Origin: Monarcha castaneiventris obscurior
Lineage: Eukaryota > Chordata > Aves > Passeriformes > Monarchidae
NCBI GenBank assembly: GCA_026261815.1
Contig: JAMPIT010000511.1
Span: forward strand, 3,816,929-3,880,928
Reading direction: 5' to 3'
DNA: 64,000 bases
Shown here: one piece after another, positions 33,190 to 46,239 of the stretch
How the letters are laid out: each line of letters starts with the position of its first letter
Position numbering within the stretch: the stretch's first letter is position 1
Program-made: the position numbers and the translations under genes
Notes under the pieces: generated by a model
Databases searched by the model: none
What the model saw: only the letters and a program-made list of their open reading frames with translations
Told to the model about the DNA's origin: nothing

Positions 33190-34552
33190 ATCCATCGATT
33201 TCCATTAATATCCATCAATTTCCATCGATATCCATCTATACCTATCGATGCCCATCGACATCCAGGGATACCCATCGATACCCATCGATACCCATCAATG
33301 TCCATCCATATCCATCGATATCTGTTGATACCCATTGATATCCATTGATACCCATCGATATCCATCCATACCCATCGATATCCATCCATACCCATCCATA
33401 CCCATCGCTATCCATCGATATCTATCGATACCCAACGGTACCCATCGATACCCAACGATATCCATTGATACTCGTCGATACCCATCGATATCCATCGATA
33501 CCCAACGATATCCATCAATACCCACTGATACCCACCAATACCCATCGACACCCATCCATATCCATCAACACCCATCGATACCCATCGATACCCATCAATA
33601 TCCATCGATATCCCTAGGTACCCATCAGTACCCATCAATACCTATCGATATCCAACGATACCCATCAATTTCCATCCGTATCCAACGGTACCAATTGGTA
33701 CCCGTAGATTTCCATCTATATCCATCGGTATCCATCCATATCCATCTATATCCATCAATACCCATCAATATCCATCAATACCCATCGATATCCATAGATA
33801 CCCATCGGTACCCATCGATACCCATCAATATCCATCTATATCCATCGGCAACCATCAATATCCATGGATACCCATCAACACCCATCGACATCCATCGATA
33901 CCCATCCATACCCATTGATACCCATCAATAACTCACCGACTCCCATCGATACCCAACGATACCTATCGATACTCAACGATACCTATCGATATCCATTGAT
34001 ATCCATCGATAACCATCGATACCCGTCAGTACCCATCGATACCCATCGATATCCACCAATATCCATGGATACCCATCAATACCCATTGACATCCATCGAC
34101 TTCCATCAACATCCATCAACACTCAACGATACCCATCAATACCCATCAATACCCATCCATACCCATTGATTTCCATTGATACCCATCGACACCCATCCAT
34201 ACCCATCCGTACCCACTGATACCCATTGATAGCCATCGGTACCCATCGATACCCATCGATATCTATCGACATCCATCGACTTCCATCGACACTCAACGAT
34301 ATCCATCGATACCCACCGGTACCCATCGATACCCATCGATATCTATCGACATCCATCAGTTTCCATCGACATCCGTCAACACTCAACGATATCCATCGAT
34401 ACCCATCGATACCCATTGATACCCAATGATACCCATTGATACCCATCGATACCCATTCATATCCATAGATACTCATTGATATCCATCGATACTCACCGAT
34501 ACCCATCGATATCCACCAATTTCCATCGATACCCATCCATACCCATCAATAT
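33190..34552. repeat. 10-bp ATCGAT-type array (part 1)
   Basis: About 130 units of CCCATCGATA and variants (TCCATCAATA, CCCATTGATA, TCCATCGACA). Most units carry the ATCGAT palindrome or a one-base variant. Three units equal ten codons, which gives the Tyr-Pro-Ser-Ile-Pro-Ile-Asp-Thr-His ORFs on both strands. Confidence 0.97.
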
Positions 34553-34702
34553 CCAAGAATCACCCTCTGTCCCACACACCCCGTTCCAGAGTGGCCCAAC
34601 AAGGGATTGCAGTGGGACCTCCCTTGCTGTCCCAGGGATCCCAAATCTCCATCCTCATCCTTCCCAAGGCCTCATTCCATCCGAGCCCTTCCCATAAATC
34701 CC
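34548..34702. repeat. Unique segment duplicated at 35142-35297 (copy 1)
   Basis: A non-satellite segment beginning CAATATCCAAGAATCACC and ending in CCCTTCCCATAAATCCC. It interrupts the 10-bp array and recurs 595 bp to the right with only a few differences. Confidence 0.93.
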
Positions 34703-35150
34703 GTCGATATCCGTCAATACCCATCGATACCCATCGATAGATATCGATACCCATCGATAGACATCGATACCTATCAATATCCACCGATACCCATCAATAC
34801 CCATTGATACCCATCGATATCCGTCGATATCCATCAATTTCCATCCATACCCATCGATACCCATCAATATCCATTGATATTGTTGTTCCATTGATACCCA
34901 TTGATACGCACCGATACCCATCAATACCCATTGACATCCGTCGATACCTGTCGATATCCACTGATACCCATCGATACCCATTGATACCCATCGACACTCA
35001 ACAATAGCCATTGATACCCATCGATACCCATCGATACCCATTGATATCCACCGATATCCATCGACACTCAATGGTCTCCATCAATACCCATCGATATCCA
35101 TGGATATCCATCAATTTCCATTGATACCCATCCATACCCATCAATATCCA
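34697..35150. repeat. 10-bp ATCGAT-type array (part 2)
   Basis: Same family as 33190-34552, lying between the two copies of the duplicated unique segment. Includes one interruption (GTTGTTCCATTG near 34881). Confidence 0.95.
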
Positions 35151-35297
35151 AGAATCACCCTCTGTCCCACACACCCCGTTCCAGAGTGGCCCAACAAGGG
35201 ATTGGCAGTGGGACCTCCCTCGCTGTCCCACCGATCCCAAATCTCCATCCTCATCCTTCCCAAGGCCTCATTCCATCCGAGCCCTTCCCATAAATCC
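35142..35297. repeat. Unique segment duplicated from 34548-34702 (copy 2)
   Basis: Same order of landmarks as copy 1: TCTGTCCCACACACCCCG, GTGGCCCAACAAGGGATTG, CCTCATTCCATCCGAGCCC. It ends the array. Together with the array between, it shows a tandem duplication of about 595 bp. Confidence 0.93.
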
Positions 35298-35755
35298 CCA
35301 TCCCCTCTCTCCAGCCTTGCTGGGACTGATGGCGACCAGGGGGCGAGCAGAGGTGAGAAACCAAACCCCCCCTTCCCAGGAGGAGCCGTGTGGAAGGAGC
35401 TCCAGGCTCCTTTTCCCGGGATAATCCTCGGCCACGGTGATGGATGGGTGCTGCCATCCCCCCTGGCCCTTTCCTATTGATTTTTGGGGGTTTTTTTTTC
35501 AATACACCTCATAACCCCGGCGCAGCGGCTTCTCCTGCAAGATCCCAAACACCTGGATCAGCACGGGGAATGGATGGGTAGCATAAAACATCCTCGGGAT
35601 GAATGTTCCCCTTGGAAAAAGGGCACTGAGGGCTCCAGGGATGAGGCAGCAGCAAGGGAAGGGTTGGATATGAACCCTAAAGCCACCCCAAAATGTGCTC
35701 AGGGGGTGTCAGGGGGGTGAAAGAGTCCCCACAGCCACAGAACACGGATCCTGCC
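35298..35755. other. Spacer, no gene seen
   Basis: Unique sequence with a T9 run near 35492. No exon is supported. Confidence 0.5.
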
Positions 35756-36900
35756 CTCAGAGGGGCTTCCAGAATTAAATCCCAGCTCCTGGAAATCTCC
35801 TCTGTCGCTGCCTCTCTCTGCTCCTCGTCACCTCCTTCCACCCCAGCACAACCAAATCCCTTCTCACCCTAAAACCACATCCCCGAGGCTGTCAGGGTTT
35901 TTTTGGGGATTTCCCTGCTCTCCATGACACCAATCCTGGGCTCTCCAAAGGATCCAGCTCCTGGAAATCGCAGCTCCTGGAAATCTCCTCTGTCGCTGCC
36001 TCTCTCTGCTCCTCGTCACCTCCTTCCACCCCAGCACAGCCAAATCCCTTCTCACCCTCCCAAAATCTCAACCCTGAGGCCGTCAGGGTTTTTTTGGGGG
36101 GTTTCCCCACTCTCCATGATGTCAATCCTGGGTTCTCCAAAGGATCCAGCTCCTGGAAATCCCAGCTCCTAAAAATCTCCTCTGTCGCTGCCTCTCTCTG
36201 CTCCTTGTCACCTCCTTCCACCCCAGCACAACCAAATCCCTTCTCACCCTCCCAAAATCCCAACCCCGAGGCTGTCAGGGTTTTTTTGGGGGGGGTTTTC
36301 CTGCTCTCCATGATGTCAATCCTGGGTTCTCCAAAGGATCCAGCTCCTGGAATTCCCAGCCCCTAAAAATCTCCTTTGTTGCTGCCTCTCTCTGCTGCTT
36401 GTCTCCTTCCACCCCAGCACAACCAAATCCCTTCTCACCCTAAAAACCACAACCCTGAGGCTGTCAGGGTTTTTTTGGGGGGTTTCCCCACTCTCCATGA
36501 CACCAATCCCAGGCTCTCCAAAGGATCCAGCTCCTGGAAATCCCAGCTCCTAAAAATCTCCTCTGTCGCTGCCTCTCTCTGCTTCCACCCCAGCACAACC
36601 AAATCCCTTCTCACCCTAAAACCACAACCCTAAGGTTGTCAGGGTTTTTTTGGGGGGGTTTTCCCGCTCTCCATGACACCAATCCTGGGCTCTTCAAAGG
36701 ATCCAGCTCCTGGAAATCCCAGCTCCTAAAAATCTCTTCTGTCACTTCCTGCCTCTGCTCCTTGTCTCCTTCCACCCCAGCACAGCCAAATCCCTTCTCA
36801 CCCCAAAATCATAACCCTGAGGCTGTCAGGGTTTTTTGGGGGGGTTTCCCCTCTCTCCATGACACCAATCCTGGGCTCTCCAAAGGATCCAGCTCCCGCC
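35756..36900. repeat. About 185-bp tandem array, 6-7 copies
   Basis: Each copy contains AGGATCCAGCTCCTGGAAAT, AATCTCCTCTGTCGCTGCC, CACCCCAGCACAACCAAATC and GGCTGTCAGGGTTTTTTTGG, followed by CTCTCCATGACACCAATCC. Copies differ by small deletions, mainly in the CTGCTCCTCGTCACC part and in the T/G run. No coding evidence. Confidence 0.94.
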
Positions 36901-37320
36901 TCAGTGTGGAGCACATTTTGAGGGCCATAAATTCCGTCTGTGTTACCTGGGGATGTTTAATCACAGCCCCGTATTTCAGCCAGCGGGTGACTGATCTCCT
37001 CTCTGCTTTTAGGAGCTTTTTTCATGTCCTCTTTCGCTCCGATATGGATCCAATCTCTCCCACAGCGGCCGAGGCCATAAAGATAAAAAATGGGATAATT
37101 GAGGAGGGAGTTTTATCGGTGGGAAAATACGGGAGAGCACCAAGCAGCCCTGACAACTGTTTTAGGGGCTGCTGGGAAACACCCTCGTGCTGCTTTCCTG
37201 CCCTCCCAAAGCTCCCAAATCCCAGGGAGGCACCGATTTTGGAATTTTGGGAGATGTCGGATGAGAGAGGGGGCTGGGAGTAGCGCCGCACCTGAAAAAA
37301 ACGCAGCCAAAGAGAAGGAT
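36901..37320. other. Non-repetitive island, candidate conserved element
   Basis: AT-richer unique sequence directly after the array, with GTGTTACCTGGGGATGTTTA, TCTGCTTTTAGGAGC and ATAAAGATAAAAAATGGG. Short acceptor-like (CTTTTAG) and donor-like bases occur, but no open frame with homology was recognised. Confidence 0.25.
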
Positions 37321-37960
37321 TTGGGATGGAAAAAGTTCCAGTAAAGGGGAGCAGCCTCTTCCTTCCTGATATTTGGGGTGGAAAAACCTCAATGAAGAGG
37401 ATCAAGTTCTCCATTCCCATTATTTGGGCTGGAAAAACATTGGATGAAGGGGATCAAGTTCTCCATTCCCATTATTTGGGCTGGAAATGGTGGAGAAAAA
37501 AGGGTGAGAGCAGGATTTTGAGGAAAGGAATCATTTGGGCTGGAAAAATTTTGGATAAGGTGGATCAGCCTCTCCATTCCCACAGTTTGGGGTGGAAATG
37601 GTGGAGAAAAAAGGGTGAAAGTGGGATTTTGAAGAAAAGAATAATTTGGACTGGAACAATTTTGGATGCTATGGATCAGCCTCTGCATTCCCACAATTTG
37701 GAGTGGAAATCATGGAGGAGAAAGGATGAGAGCAGGATTTTGAGGAAAGGAATCATTTCGACTGGAAAAACTTTGGATGCTATGGATCAGCCTCTCCATT
37801 CCTATTATTTGGGGTGGAAATGGTGGAGGAGGAAGGGTGAGAGCGGGATTTTGAGGAAAGGAATAATTTGGGCTGGAAAAACGTTGGATAAGGTGGATCA
37901 GCCTCTCCATTCCCACAATTTGGAGTGGAAATCGTGGAGGAGGAAGGATGAAAGAGGGAT
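37321..37960. repeat. Degenerate array, about 112-bp unit with 49-bp short units
   Basis: GATCAGCCTCTCCATTCCCA-type landmarks at about 37398, 37447, 37561, 37675, 37786 and 37896. The first interval is 49 bp and the rest about 112 bp. Full units add GGTGGAGAAAAAAGGGTGAG and GATTTTGAGGAAAGGAAT. The short spacing implies an internal deletion in the first copy. Confidence 0.92.
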
Positions 37961-38804
37961 TTTGGGGGAAGGGAGCCTTTGGGGCTGTTCTGACACTGAT
38001 GGATGTCCCTGGTCCCGTTCCAAGGTCGGGGTTGGAGCATTCCAGGGAAAACGCCAGGGGCTGGAATTGCCCTGTTCCAGTTTGGGAGGATTTTGGCTTT
38101 CCCAAGGCACCGATCCCACATCCCATGAATCAGGAATAGCTCGGCACGGCACGGAGGGGGCGGGAGGGGAGGGATGGGAGCCGATTTATAAACACAGAGT
38201 TTTATGGAAGTGGGAAATGGAGAGAAAACTCCGGGATGGGCTCGGAGCAGAGTGACAATTCCAAGGGTATTCGGGATAAAAACCCAATAAATTCCGGGCC
38301 TCCAGGCAGCTCCGTGGAGCTGAGCTGAGCACAGTGATCCCTTTGGGCTCCTTCCCTGCTCCCAGCATTTTGGGAATGGCATCAACATCCCACAGCACCC
38401 CCAGGATTAAACCCCTCCATGGTCCAAAAATCCAGCAGAAGCCCCTCTCCTCCCCTTGCTCATCCCAGCGCTTTTCCCGAAGAATTCCTTGCGCTTTCCA
38501 TCCCGGAGGAATTCCAGTTCCTCCCCACACCGTCGCAGCTCCATCCCTGAGCGCAGCACGCCCGGCACGGAGCCCTGGAGCTCCGCTGAGGCGCTCCCTG
38601 GGTGAGGCGCGGCGCTAATTAAAGCACCCCTGACTACAGCTCCATTCCAATTAACAGACAATTAGCAGCACAAGCTGGCGCGCGGCAGCGACGAGCACGA
38701 GCTGGCAGCGAGACAAACTCCGTGTCCCTTCCCGGCTGGATGTGGCTTGGGAGATCCTTGGGCTGGGAAATTCCCGGCACCGAAACAGCGCTGGAGCTGC
38801 TCCA
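37961..38804. other. Spacer, no gene seen
   Basis: Unique sequence. A short homeodomain-rich patch lies at 38608-38670 (GCGCTAATTAAAGC, CCAATTAACAGACAATTAGC). No exon is supported. Confidence 0.45.
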
Positions 38805-39403
38805 CCACGCCCTCCCCTTCTTCCCTTTTTTCCTTCCCTTTTTTCCTCCCCTTCTTCCCTTTTTTCCTTCCCTTCTTCCCTTTTTTCCTTCCCTTCCATT
38901 CCCTTTCCTTCCTTTTCCCCCCTTTCCTTCCCTTTCTTTTTCCCCTTCCCTTCCATTTCCTTTCCTTCCTTTTCCCCCCTTTCCTTCCCTTTCTTTTTTC
39001 CCTTCCATTTCCTTCCCTTCCATTTCTTTCCCTTCCTTCTCCTCTTTCCTTCCCTTCCTTTTTTCCCCTTCCCTTCCTTTTCCCCTTCCTTTCCCTTTTC
39101 CCCCTTCCATTCCCTTTCTTTCCCTTCCTTTTCCCCCCTTTCCTTCCTTTCCTTTTTACCCCTTCCCTTCCATTTCCCGCCCTTCCATTTCTTTCCCTTC
39201 CCTTCCTTTTGCTTTTCCCCCTTCCCTTCCATTTCCTTCCCTTCCTTTTTCCCCCTTCCTTTCCCTTTTTCCCCTTCCCTTCCCTTTCTTTCCCTTCCTT
39301 TTTTCCCCTTCCTTTCCATTTCCTTCCCTTTCTTTTCCCCTTTTCCTTCCCTTCCTTTTTTCCCCTTTTCCCTTCCCTTCCCTTCTTTTTCCCTTCCCTC
39401 AGG
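38805..39403. repeat. Polypyrimidine tract, TTCCCTTCCTTTTTCCCC-type repeats
   Basis: About 600 bases of almost pure C and T on the plus strand, in irregular 20-60 bp units (CCTTCCCTTCCATTTCC, TTTTTTCC, CCCCCTTTCC). The long Phe/Pro/Ser ORFs and the minus-strand Lys/Gly/Glu ORFs over it are low-complexity readings. Confidence 0.96.
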
Positions 39404-40629
39404 AATATTCACCCCCTTCTAAACCTTCCCCAAATCCCACCCGCCGCCCCTCCCTTCACACCCAGCCCTGGTTTATTTTTCCCCTCTTAATTCCTAAATT
39501 CCCCAAAAAAGCCGAGTCTTTAAGCCTCCAATATCCCGGTAAATCCATCCACGTCCTTCCTCCGGCTGCCATCCTGGCAGGGGACGGGCCCAGCCGGGCT
39601 CGGTGGCATCCCCCCGGGCACTCCCTGGGAAGAGGCGGTGGGCGAGAGGGAGCCCAGATTTCCTGGGAAATGCCCTTTTCCAGAGATTATTTGAGCTTGG
39701 CGATGGATTAGGACAAAAACCAGGATTGAGGATGGCTCTGGACACGCCGGACCCCACCCCAGCACCTCCTCCAGCAGCACGACGCCACCATTCCCATTCC
39801 CATTCCCATTCTCATTCCCATTCCCATTCTCATTCCCATTCCCAATCCCAGCAAAACCCTCCCCGCGCTCCTCCGAAGCTCCGGGATTCCTCCTTTTCCT
39901 GCATCCAGACGAGGATCCCGCCAGCTCCTCGAGCGATTATCAACAATTTATCCAAAAACCACCACACGCCGACCCCTTTCCCCCGCCGCCCCCGGCTCTC
40001 CAGCGGGTTCCAGCGGCGCCGCTGGATCAGGCAGGAATCCCTCTGCTTTCCCTGGATTTTTATGCGACAGCTTCACGCTCGTTCGATTTGATCCTCGCTC
40101 GCCGGGCTCCCGGAGGAGCCGGGGCTGGGAATGGCGCCGGGATGCTCCCGGAGAGCGATGCGAGCTGACAGCGCTGCTCCCGAGGGATGCGGGCACCCGC
40201 GCCGGGAGCCGCCGGGGCGGGGAGGAGAAAACCGGGATTAAAGGCTGGGAATGAGATCCCATCCCAGCAGGGCGGTGATGCCTAAACGAACCCAGCGCCT
40301 GCGGTAGCGGGGATCCCACCGGGGCTCTTGTGCGGATTTATTTGATGGCTTTAATTAATTTATTATCAATTATGTCGGTGCTCCCCCCACGCGCGTGGCT
40401 GTGGCTTTTGGGACAGCCACGGGGAGCCCAGGGGTGACCCCAAACTGTCCCCTCACCCCTCACCTCATTCCCCCAGCAGTTGTGTCCCCAGATCCCCGTG
40501 GCCTGGCCCAGTGGCCCAGTTTGGTGGCCCAGTTTGGGGACCAGGGGGTCCCAGAGCTGCTCTGGGATTCCCATCACGTGCTCGACCTTCCCCAACAGGG
40601 CAGGAACCTCTTCCAGCTCCATCATCATC
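39404..40629. other. Spacer, no gene seen
   Basis: Unique sequence with an AT-rich patch at 40342-40375 (GGCTTTAATTAATTTATTAT). No exon is supported. Confidence 0.45.
39789..39852. repeat. (CATTCC)n hexanucleotide, about 10 units
   Basis: CCCATTCCCATTCCCATTCT with periodic CTC variants. Confidence 0.95.
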
Positions 40630-40714
40630 ATCCTCCTCCTCCTCCTCCTCCTCCTCCTCCTCCTCCTCCTCCTCCTCCTCCTCCTCCTCCTCCTCCTCCT
40701 CCTCCTCCTCCTCC
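40630..40714. repeat. (TCC)n microsatellite, 28 units
   Basis: Uninterrupted TCC triplets over about 85 bp, preceded by four ATC triplets. It is the longest pure triplet run in the window. Homopolymer ORFs (Glu or Arg on the minus strand, Pro, Leu or Ser on the plus) come from it. Confidence 0.98.
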
Positions 40715-42028
<1,314 letters not shown>

Positions 42029-42745
42029 ACATCATCTCAGACCCCATCCCAAAACCCCATCCCAAACCCCATCCCAAACCCAATCCCAAACCCCATCCCA
42101 AAACCCCTCCCAAAACCCATCCCAAACCCCATCCCAAATCCCATCCCAAACCCCATCCCAAACCCAATCCCAAACCCCAACCCAAAACCCATTCCAAACC
42201 CCATCCCAAACCCCACACATTCCTCTGGATTTGAAAACCATCCCAAATCCCATCCCAAACCCCATCCATGCCTCTGGATGCAAAAACCACCCTGAGCCTC
42301 ATCCCAAGCCCCATCCCAAAACCCATCCCAAACCCCATCCATGCCTCTGGATGTGAAAACCATCCCAAGCCCCATCCCAAATCCCATCCCAAACCCTATC
42401 TCAAAACCCATCCCAAACCCTCTCCCAAACCCCATCCCTGCCTCTGGATTTGAAAACCATCCCAAATCCCATCCCAAACCCCACCCCGAGCCCCATTCCA
42501 AACCCCATCCCAAGCCCCATCCCAAACCCCATCCATGCCTCTGGATGTGAAAACCACCCCAAGCCCCATCCCAAAACCCATCCCAAACCCCATCCCAAAC
42601 CCTATCCCAAATCCCTCCATGCCTCTGGACGTGAAAACCATCCCAAATCCCATCCCGAGCCCCATCCCAAACCCCATCCCAAGCCCCATCCCAAACCCCA
42701 TCCATGCCTCTGGATGTTAAAACCACCCCGAGCCCCACCCCAAAT
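42029..42745. repeat. 12-bp CCCAAACCCCAT array with a higher-order unit
   Basis: The basic unit CCCAAACCCCAT is interrupted at intervals of roughly 50-100 bp by CATGCCTCTGGATGTGAAAA (about 42216, 42266, 42338, 42437, 42530, 42618, 42703). This gives a second-level repeat. One strand is strongly C/A-rich. Confidence 0.96.
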
Positions 42746-43310
42746 CCCACATCCCAGGGGCTACACACCCCCATGTGAACATCCCAAAACACACCCTCGG
42801 CTTTTCCTTACTTCACCCTCCCTCCCACCATCACTCCAGAGGAAAATGGGATGAGCCCCTGTCCCTGCTGTGTCCCCCGGGGCTCCCTGAGGAGCAGCCG
42901 GCAGATGTTCGCTCTGCATCCTGCTGAATTCCATAATAATATCAATTATCCCAAGCTTTCATCCACGGAGCTCCGTGTTCCCTGGGAAATGGAGATGGAT
43001 GGAGCTGCTCTGCCTCCAGCCAGAGGGGCAGGGGGGGTCCTGGGTTTGCTCACAGAGGTGGAAGGTGGGGGAAGAGCCCAGGGGCTGGATTTCCATCGGG
43101 AAATGGGAAAAAAAGCTGTAAAATTCATTTCCAGCCTCCTGAGCTCTGCGCTGGTGGATGGGGAAGAGCAGAGATTCCTGGAGACATCCCGGCCTCCAGG
43201 CATGGGATACCTGGCAGAGGGATGCTGGCACCTCCTTGGCAGACCCCTGTCACCCTTTGTCACCCGGCTGGAACATCCCTGCCCTGGCACCGCTCCCTGG
43301 GGCTCCCCTC
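42746..43310. other. Spacer, no gene seen; ends in LTR target duplication
   Basis: Unique sequence with a short AT-rich patch at 42928-42958 (CCATAATAATATCAATTATC). The last five bases, CCCTC (43306-43310), are the left target-site duplication of the solo LTR. Confidence 0.5.
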
Positions 43311-43763
43311 GATGCCTTTCCTGGTCTTAAAAATCAAGAGGTGACCACGGTTAGAAGGGGAAAAAGGGTTTTACCTTGGTATTTATTGTAAGGATCCTTA
43401 GGTGCACCACGAACAGGTCGAATACACCTCTGTGCACCCCTCTTTCTAGCTCTGGTCTTACATTCCAGGTCTTACTAATTAGCAAATCTATCAAATATTC
43501 CCCAATGAGAGGCTCAAATGAGCCCCCCCTCCCAAGGAACCTTCCCCTGGATGGTTCTAGCTTAGTTTACAAAATGTGTTCTGGAGAGGACCTTGGGCTC
43601 TGGGCACCCTGGCACCCGAACTACGAAGCCTCTAAAATGTTTAGTCTCTTGGCTTTAACAAACAAGTCCAAGAATGCAGGCAAAAAAGCACCGAGAATAC
43701 AGAAATTGCAAAAAAAGGTGTAACAGGGGTATAAAAGAAAAGACAAAAATCATCATGGCATCA
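43311..43763 (-). mobile_element. Solo LTR, same family (copy 2), with 5-bp target duplication
   Basis: Reverse-orientation copy of the element at 21222-21676, with about 20 differences by eye over 453 bp. On the minus strand it starts TGATGCC (43763-43757) and ends GGCATC (43316-43311), having lost the terminal A. The flanks are CCCTC on both sides (43306-43310 and 43764-43768), a 5-bp duplication. The polyadenylation signal AATAAA is at 43387-43382 on the minus strand. No internal genes are present. A 5-bp duplication is common in class III (ERVL-type) elements, but the family is not proved. Confidence 0.9.
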
Positions 43764-44025
43764 CCCTCAGGTGGGATGAGGCTGCAGCACCCCAAATTTC
43801 CCCTGGAAATCCAGATTTCTCCCAGGGGATTGCGCTATCCCTGTTTCCCGGGCTGCCCCAAAAGGTGGGGGAGGGGGGATCCTTTTTATTTTTTTCCACT
43901 CCCGTTTCTGTTTTGGCAGCGCTGGAGTCAAGTAGCTCAATTAAGCAATAACTGCCTCTGTACAGCTGCCCACACAGCCTGCGGTAAATAATTAAACGCC
44001 GAAATAATCCAGCAGATGGGAAGCA
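43764..44025. other. Short spacer between LTR and 90-bp array
   Basis: Unique sequence with CAATTAAGCAATAACTGCC and GTAAATAATTAAACGCC near 43940-43998, an AT-rich patch of homeodomain type. Confidence 0.4.
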
Positions 44026-44480
44026 GCATGGAGAGGGATCCGGGAGGAATCCTCCCTCCTGCCCCGCTCAACCCCGGCCCCGCCGCCGCCACGGAAATGC
44101 GGGGAAACACCCGGAGCATGGAGAGGGATCCGGGAGGAATCCTCCCTCCTGCCCCGCTCATCCCCGGCCCCGCCGCAGCCACGGAAATCCCGGGAAACAC
44201 CCGGAGCATGGAGAGGGATCCGGGAGGAATCCTCCCTCCTGCCCCGCTCATCCCCGGCCCCGCCGCAGCCATGGAAATCCCGGGAAACACCCGGAGCATG
44301 GAGAGGGATCCGGGAGGAATCCTCCCTCCTGCCCCGCTCATCCCCGGCCCCGCCGCAGCCACGGAAATCTGGGGAAACACCCGGAGCATGGAGAGGGATC
44401 CGGGAGGAATCCTCCCTCCTGCCCCGCTCATCCCCGGCCCTGCCGCAGCCATGGAAATCCGGGGAAAAACCCGGAGGGGA
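44026..44480. repeat. 90-bp array, five copies in exact register
   Basis: CATGGAGAGGGATC ends at 44040, 44130, 44220, 44310 and 44400, exactly 90 bp apart. Units contain GGAGGAATCCTCCCTCCTGC, in which GGAGGA/TCCTCC forms a small hairpin, and CCCGGCCCCGCCGCAGCCA. Ninety bases are 30 codons, so both strands stay open (212 and 233 codons). Confidence 0.96.
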
Positions 44481-46239
44481 AAATCCCGACTCCCACCTCG
44501 TGTCCCCCTTCCCGAGAAGCAGAACGGTGGAAAAACATCATGGAAAATTTTTAGGCGAGCCCTGGCATTGATCTGGAGGCGAAGCACATCCCCCAGCCCC
44601 CCTCGTTTATCTGCTCCAAAGCAGAGCGGGAGCATCACTGAGAGGCCTCATTAGCAGCCGCTGATGGATAAATATTAATTCCAAACCCTCCGGAATGAGG
44701 ATCCAGCTCGGAGCCGGGAGGGTTTGGCACGGGAGGCTCTCTGCTCCAGCCTCTGCTGTCCCAGCAATTCCTGGCGTGGAATTGGCACCATTCATGAGCC
44801 ACATTCCCTGTGTTTTCCCAGGCAGACGCAGAGCGAGGGCAGCAAAGGCAGTGAGAGCTTTTCCAAAGGGTGATCCAACCCCATCCACCTCCCGGGAAGG
44901 GAAGGGACCCCCCAAAATCCCTTTAATGATCCCTAAAATCCCTTCCTGCCATTCCAAAGGGTGGGTACAGGGGGCTGGCTGGAGGCAGTGGCCACGGGAT
45001 GTTTTTCCAGGGCGATCCCGGGAGCTGGAGCCTCCTCTCCATATTCACATTTCCATCACATCCTCCTCAGACAGCTCCTCTCCACTCCTCCATCTGCTTA
45101 AATGCCACCTCGGAGAGGGATTGGCTCCCAACAGCTTCTCCCCTTGTCATTCCCTCCCCGCTCTCCTCCTCAGGATTTGCATGCCTGATCCCGGGAATTC
45201 ACCAGGGTTTGGGGTTTTGTGAGGCCTGGGAGCCAGGTGAAGTGTGTCAGCCTGGGGATGGGCTCCAAATCTGAATTTCTTCACGGAAACAGCGAGTTTT
45301 TGGGTCCAGAACATGCCGAAAAAGGCTGAGGTGTCCAATTCCGATGTCACCCACCTGGGGCGGGTCCTGCCGCAGGCTCGCAGCCAGGAGTGATTTCTTT
45401 GCCGAGTGTGAATTGAATCTCAGGTGAGAACTGATTTTCCTGCCAGATCCACCTGGAGAATCAGATCAGGGGAAGCGATGCCGGAAATCTGATCGGGAAA
45501 ATGATCCCGGGAATCAGATCAGGAAAGTGATCCCGGAGATGCCTTCCGGATCCTTATCTCCGTTATCAGCACCCGGCCAAATCCCAAACAACCCTGAGCT
45601 TAACCCCACACTCAGCCCAGCCCCATGGGGCAAGATGCAATCCTGGCATGAACTGGGATAAACTGGGACGAACTGGGATGAACTGGGGATGCTCTTGGCG
45701 TCCCCCCAGCCCGCCTGGAGCTGCCCACGAGCTCCTCAGCGCACGCATCATCCACGGACCTGCTGCCACCTCCGACGGCTCCGGCGGCTCCATCCCTCTG
45801 CCAAACCCCCTTTTTTCACCTCCCAGCCTCTCCTTTGGGGATCCCCGCTCCTGTCCCCCCTCGTTTTGTGCCGGGAGGGCTCCGGAGGCGGCGGGGCAGC
45901 GCAGCTGCTGCTGGCAGGGGATGTGACAGGGTGTCACAGCCCCTTCCCCCGCCGGCACCGCGCTGTCACTGCGCGTCTTTCCCGGGAGCTGCTGAATAAT
46001 TTGCATCCTCCACGACGCAGCTTCTGGGCCGTGTTTGTCAAAGTCAATCTGCGCCTGGCTGCCTCCGGAGATTCCAACATGATCGCGGCGTCCGGGATCG
46101 GGGATGGGCACCGGGAGAGCTCCGGAGATGCCCACGGAGCCCCGCGGGCTGGGCCTGGCACCTCCCGGCCCTCCCAGGGGTGCGAAATTCCCGGGAGGAA
46201 GGCAGGAAACAGCCGCCAGGTTGTGGGTGACACCAGGAG
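44481..46239. other. Spacer, no gene seen
   Basis: Unique sequence. AT-rich ATGGATAAATATTAATTCC lies at about 44663. A small cluster of GATCAGG/GAATCAG motifs (45455-45540) and three GAACTGGGAT motifs (45650-45685) are minor repeats. No exon is supported. Confidence 0.45.

Noticed and set aside
36940..37120. Coding exon flanked by TTTTAG and GTGGG
   Set aside because: The enclosed frame has no recognised homology and the candidate donor is weak. Treated as possible conserved non-coding sequence.
39789..39852. Interstitial telomere repeat
   Set aside because: The hexamer is CATTCC, not TTAGGG/CCCTAA. No TTAGGG run was seen anywhere.
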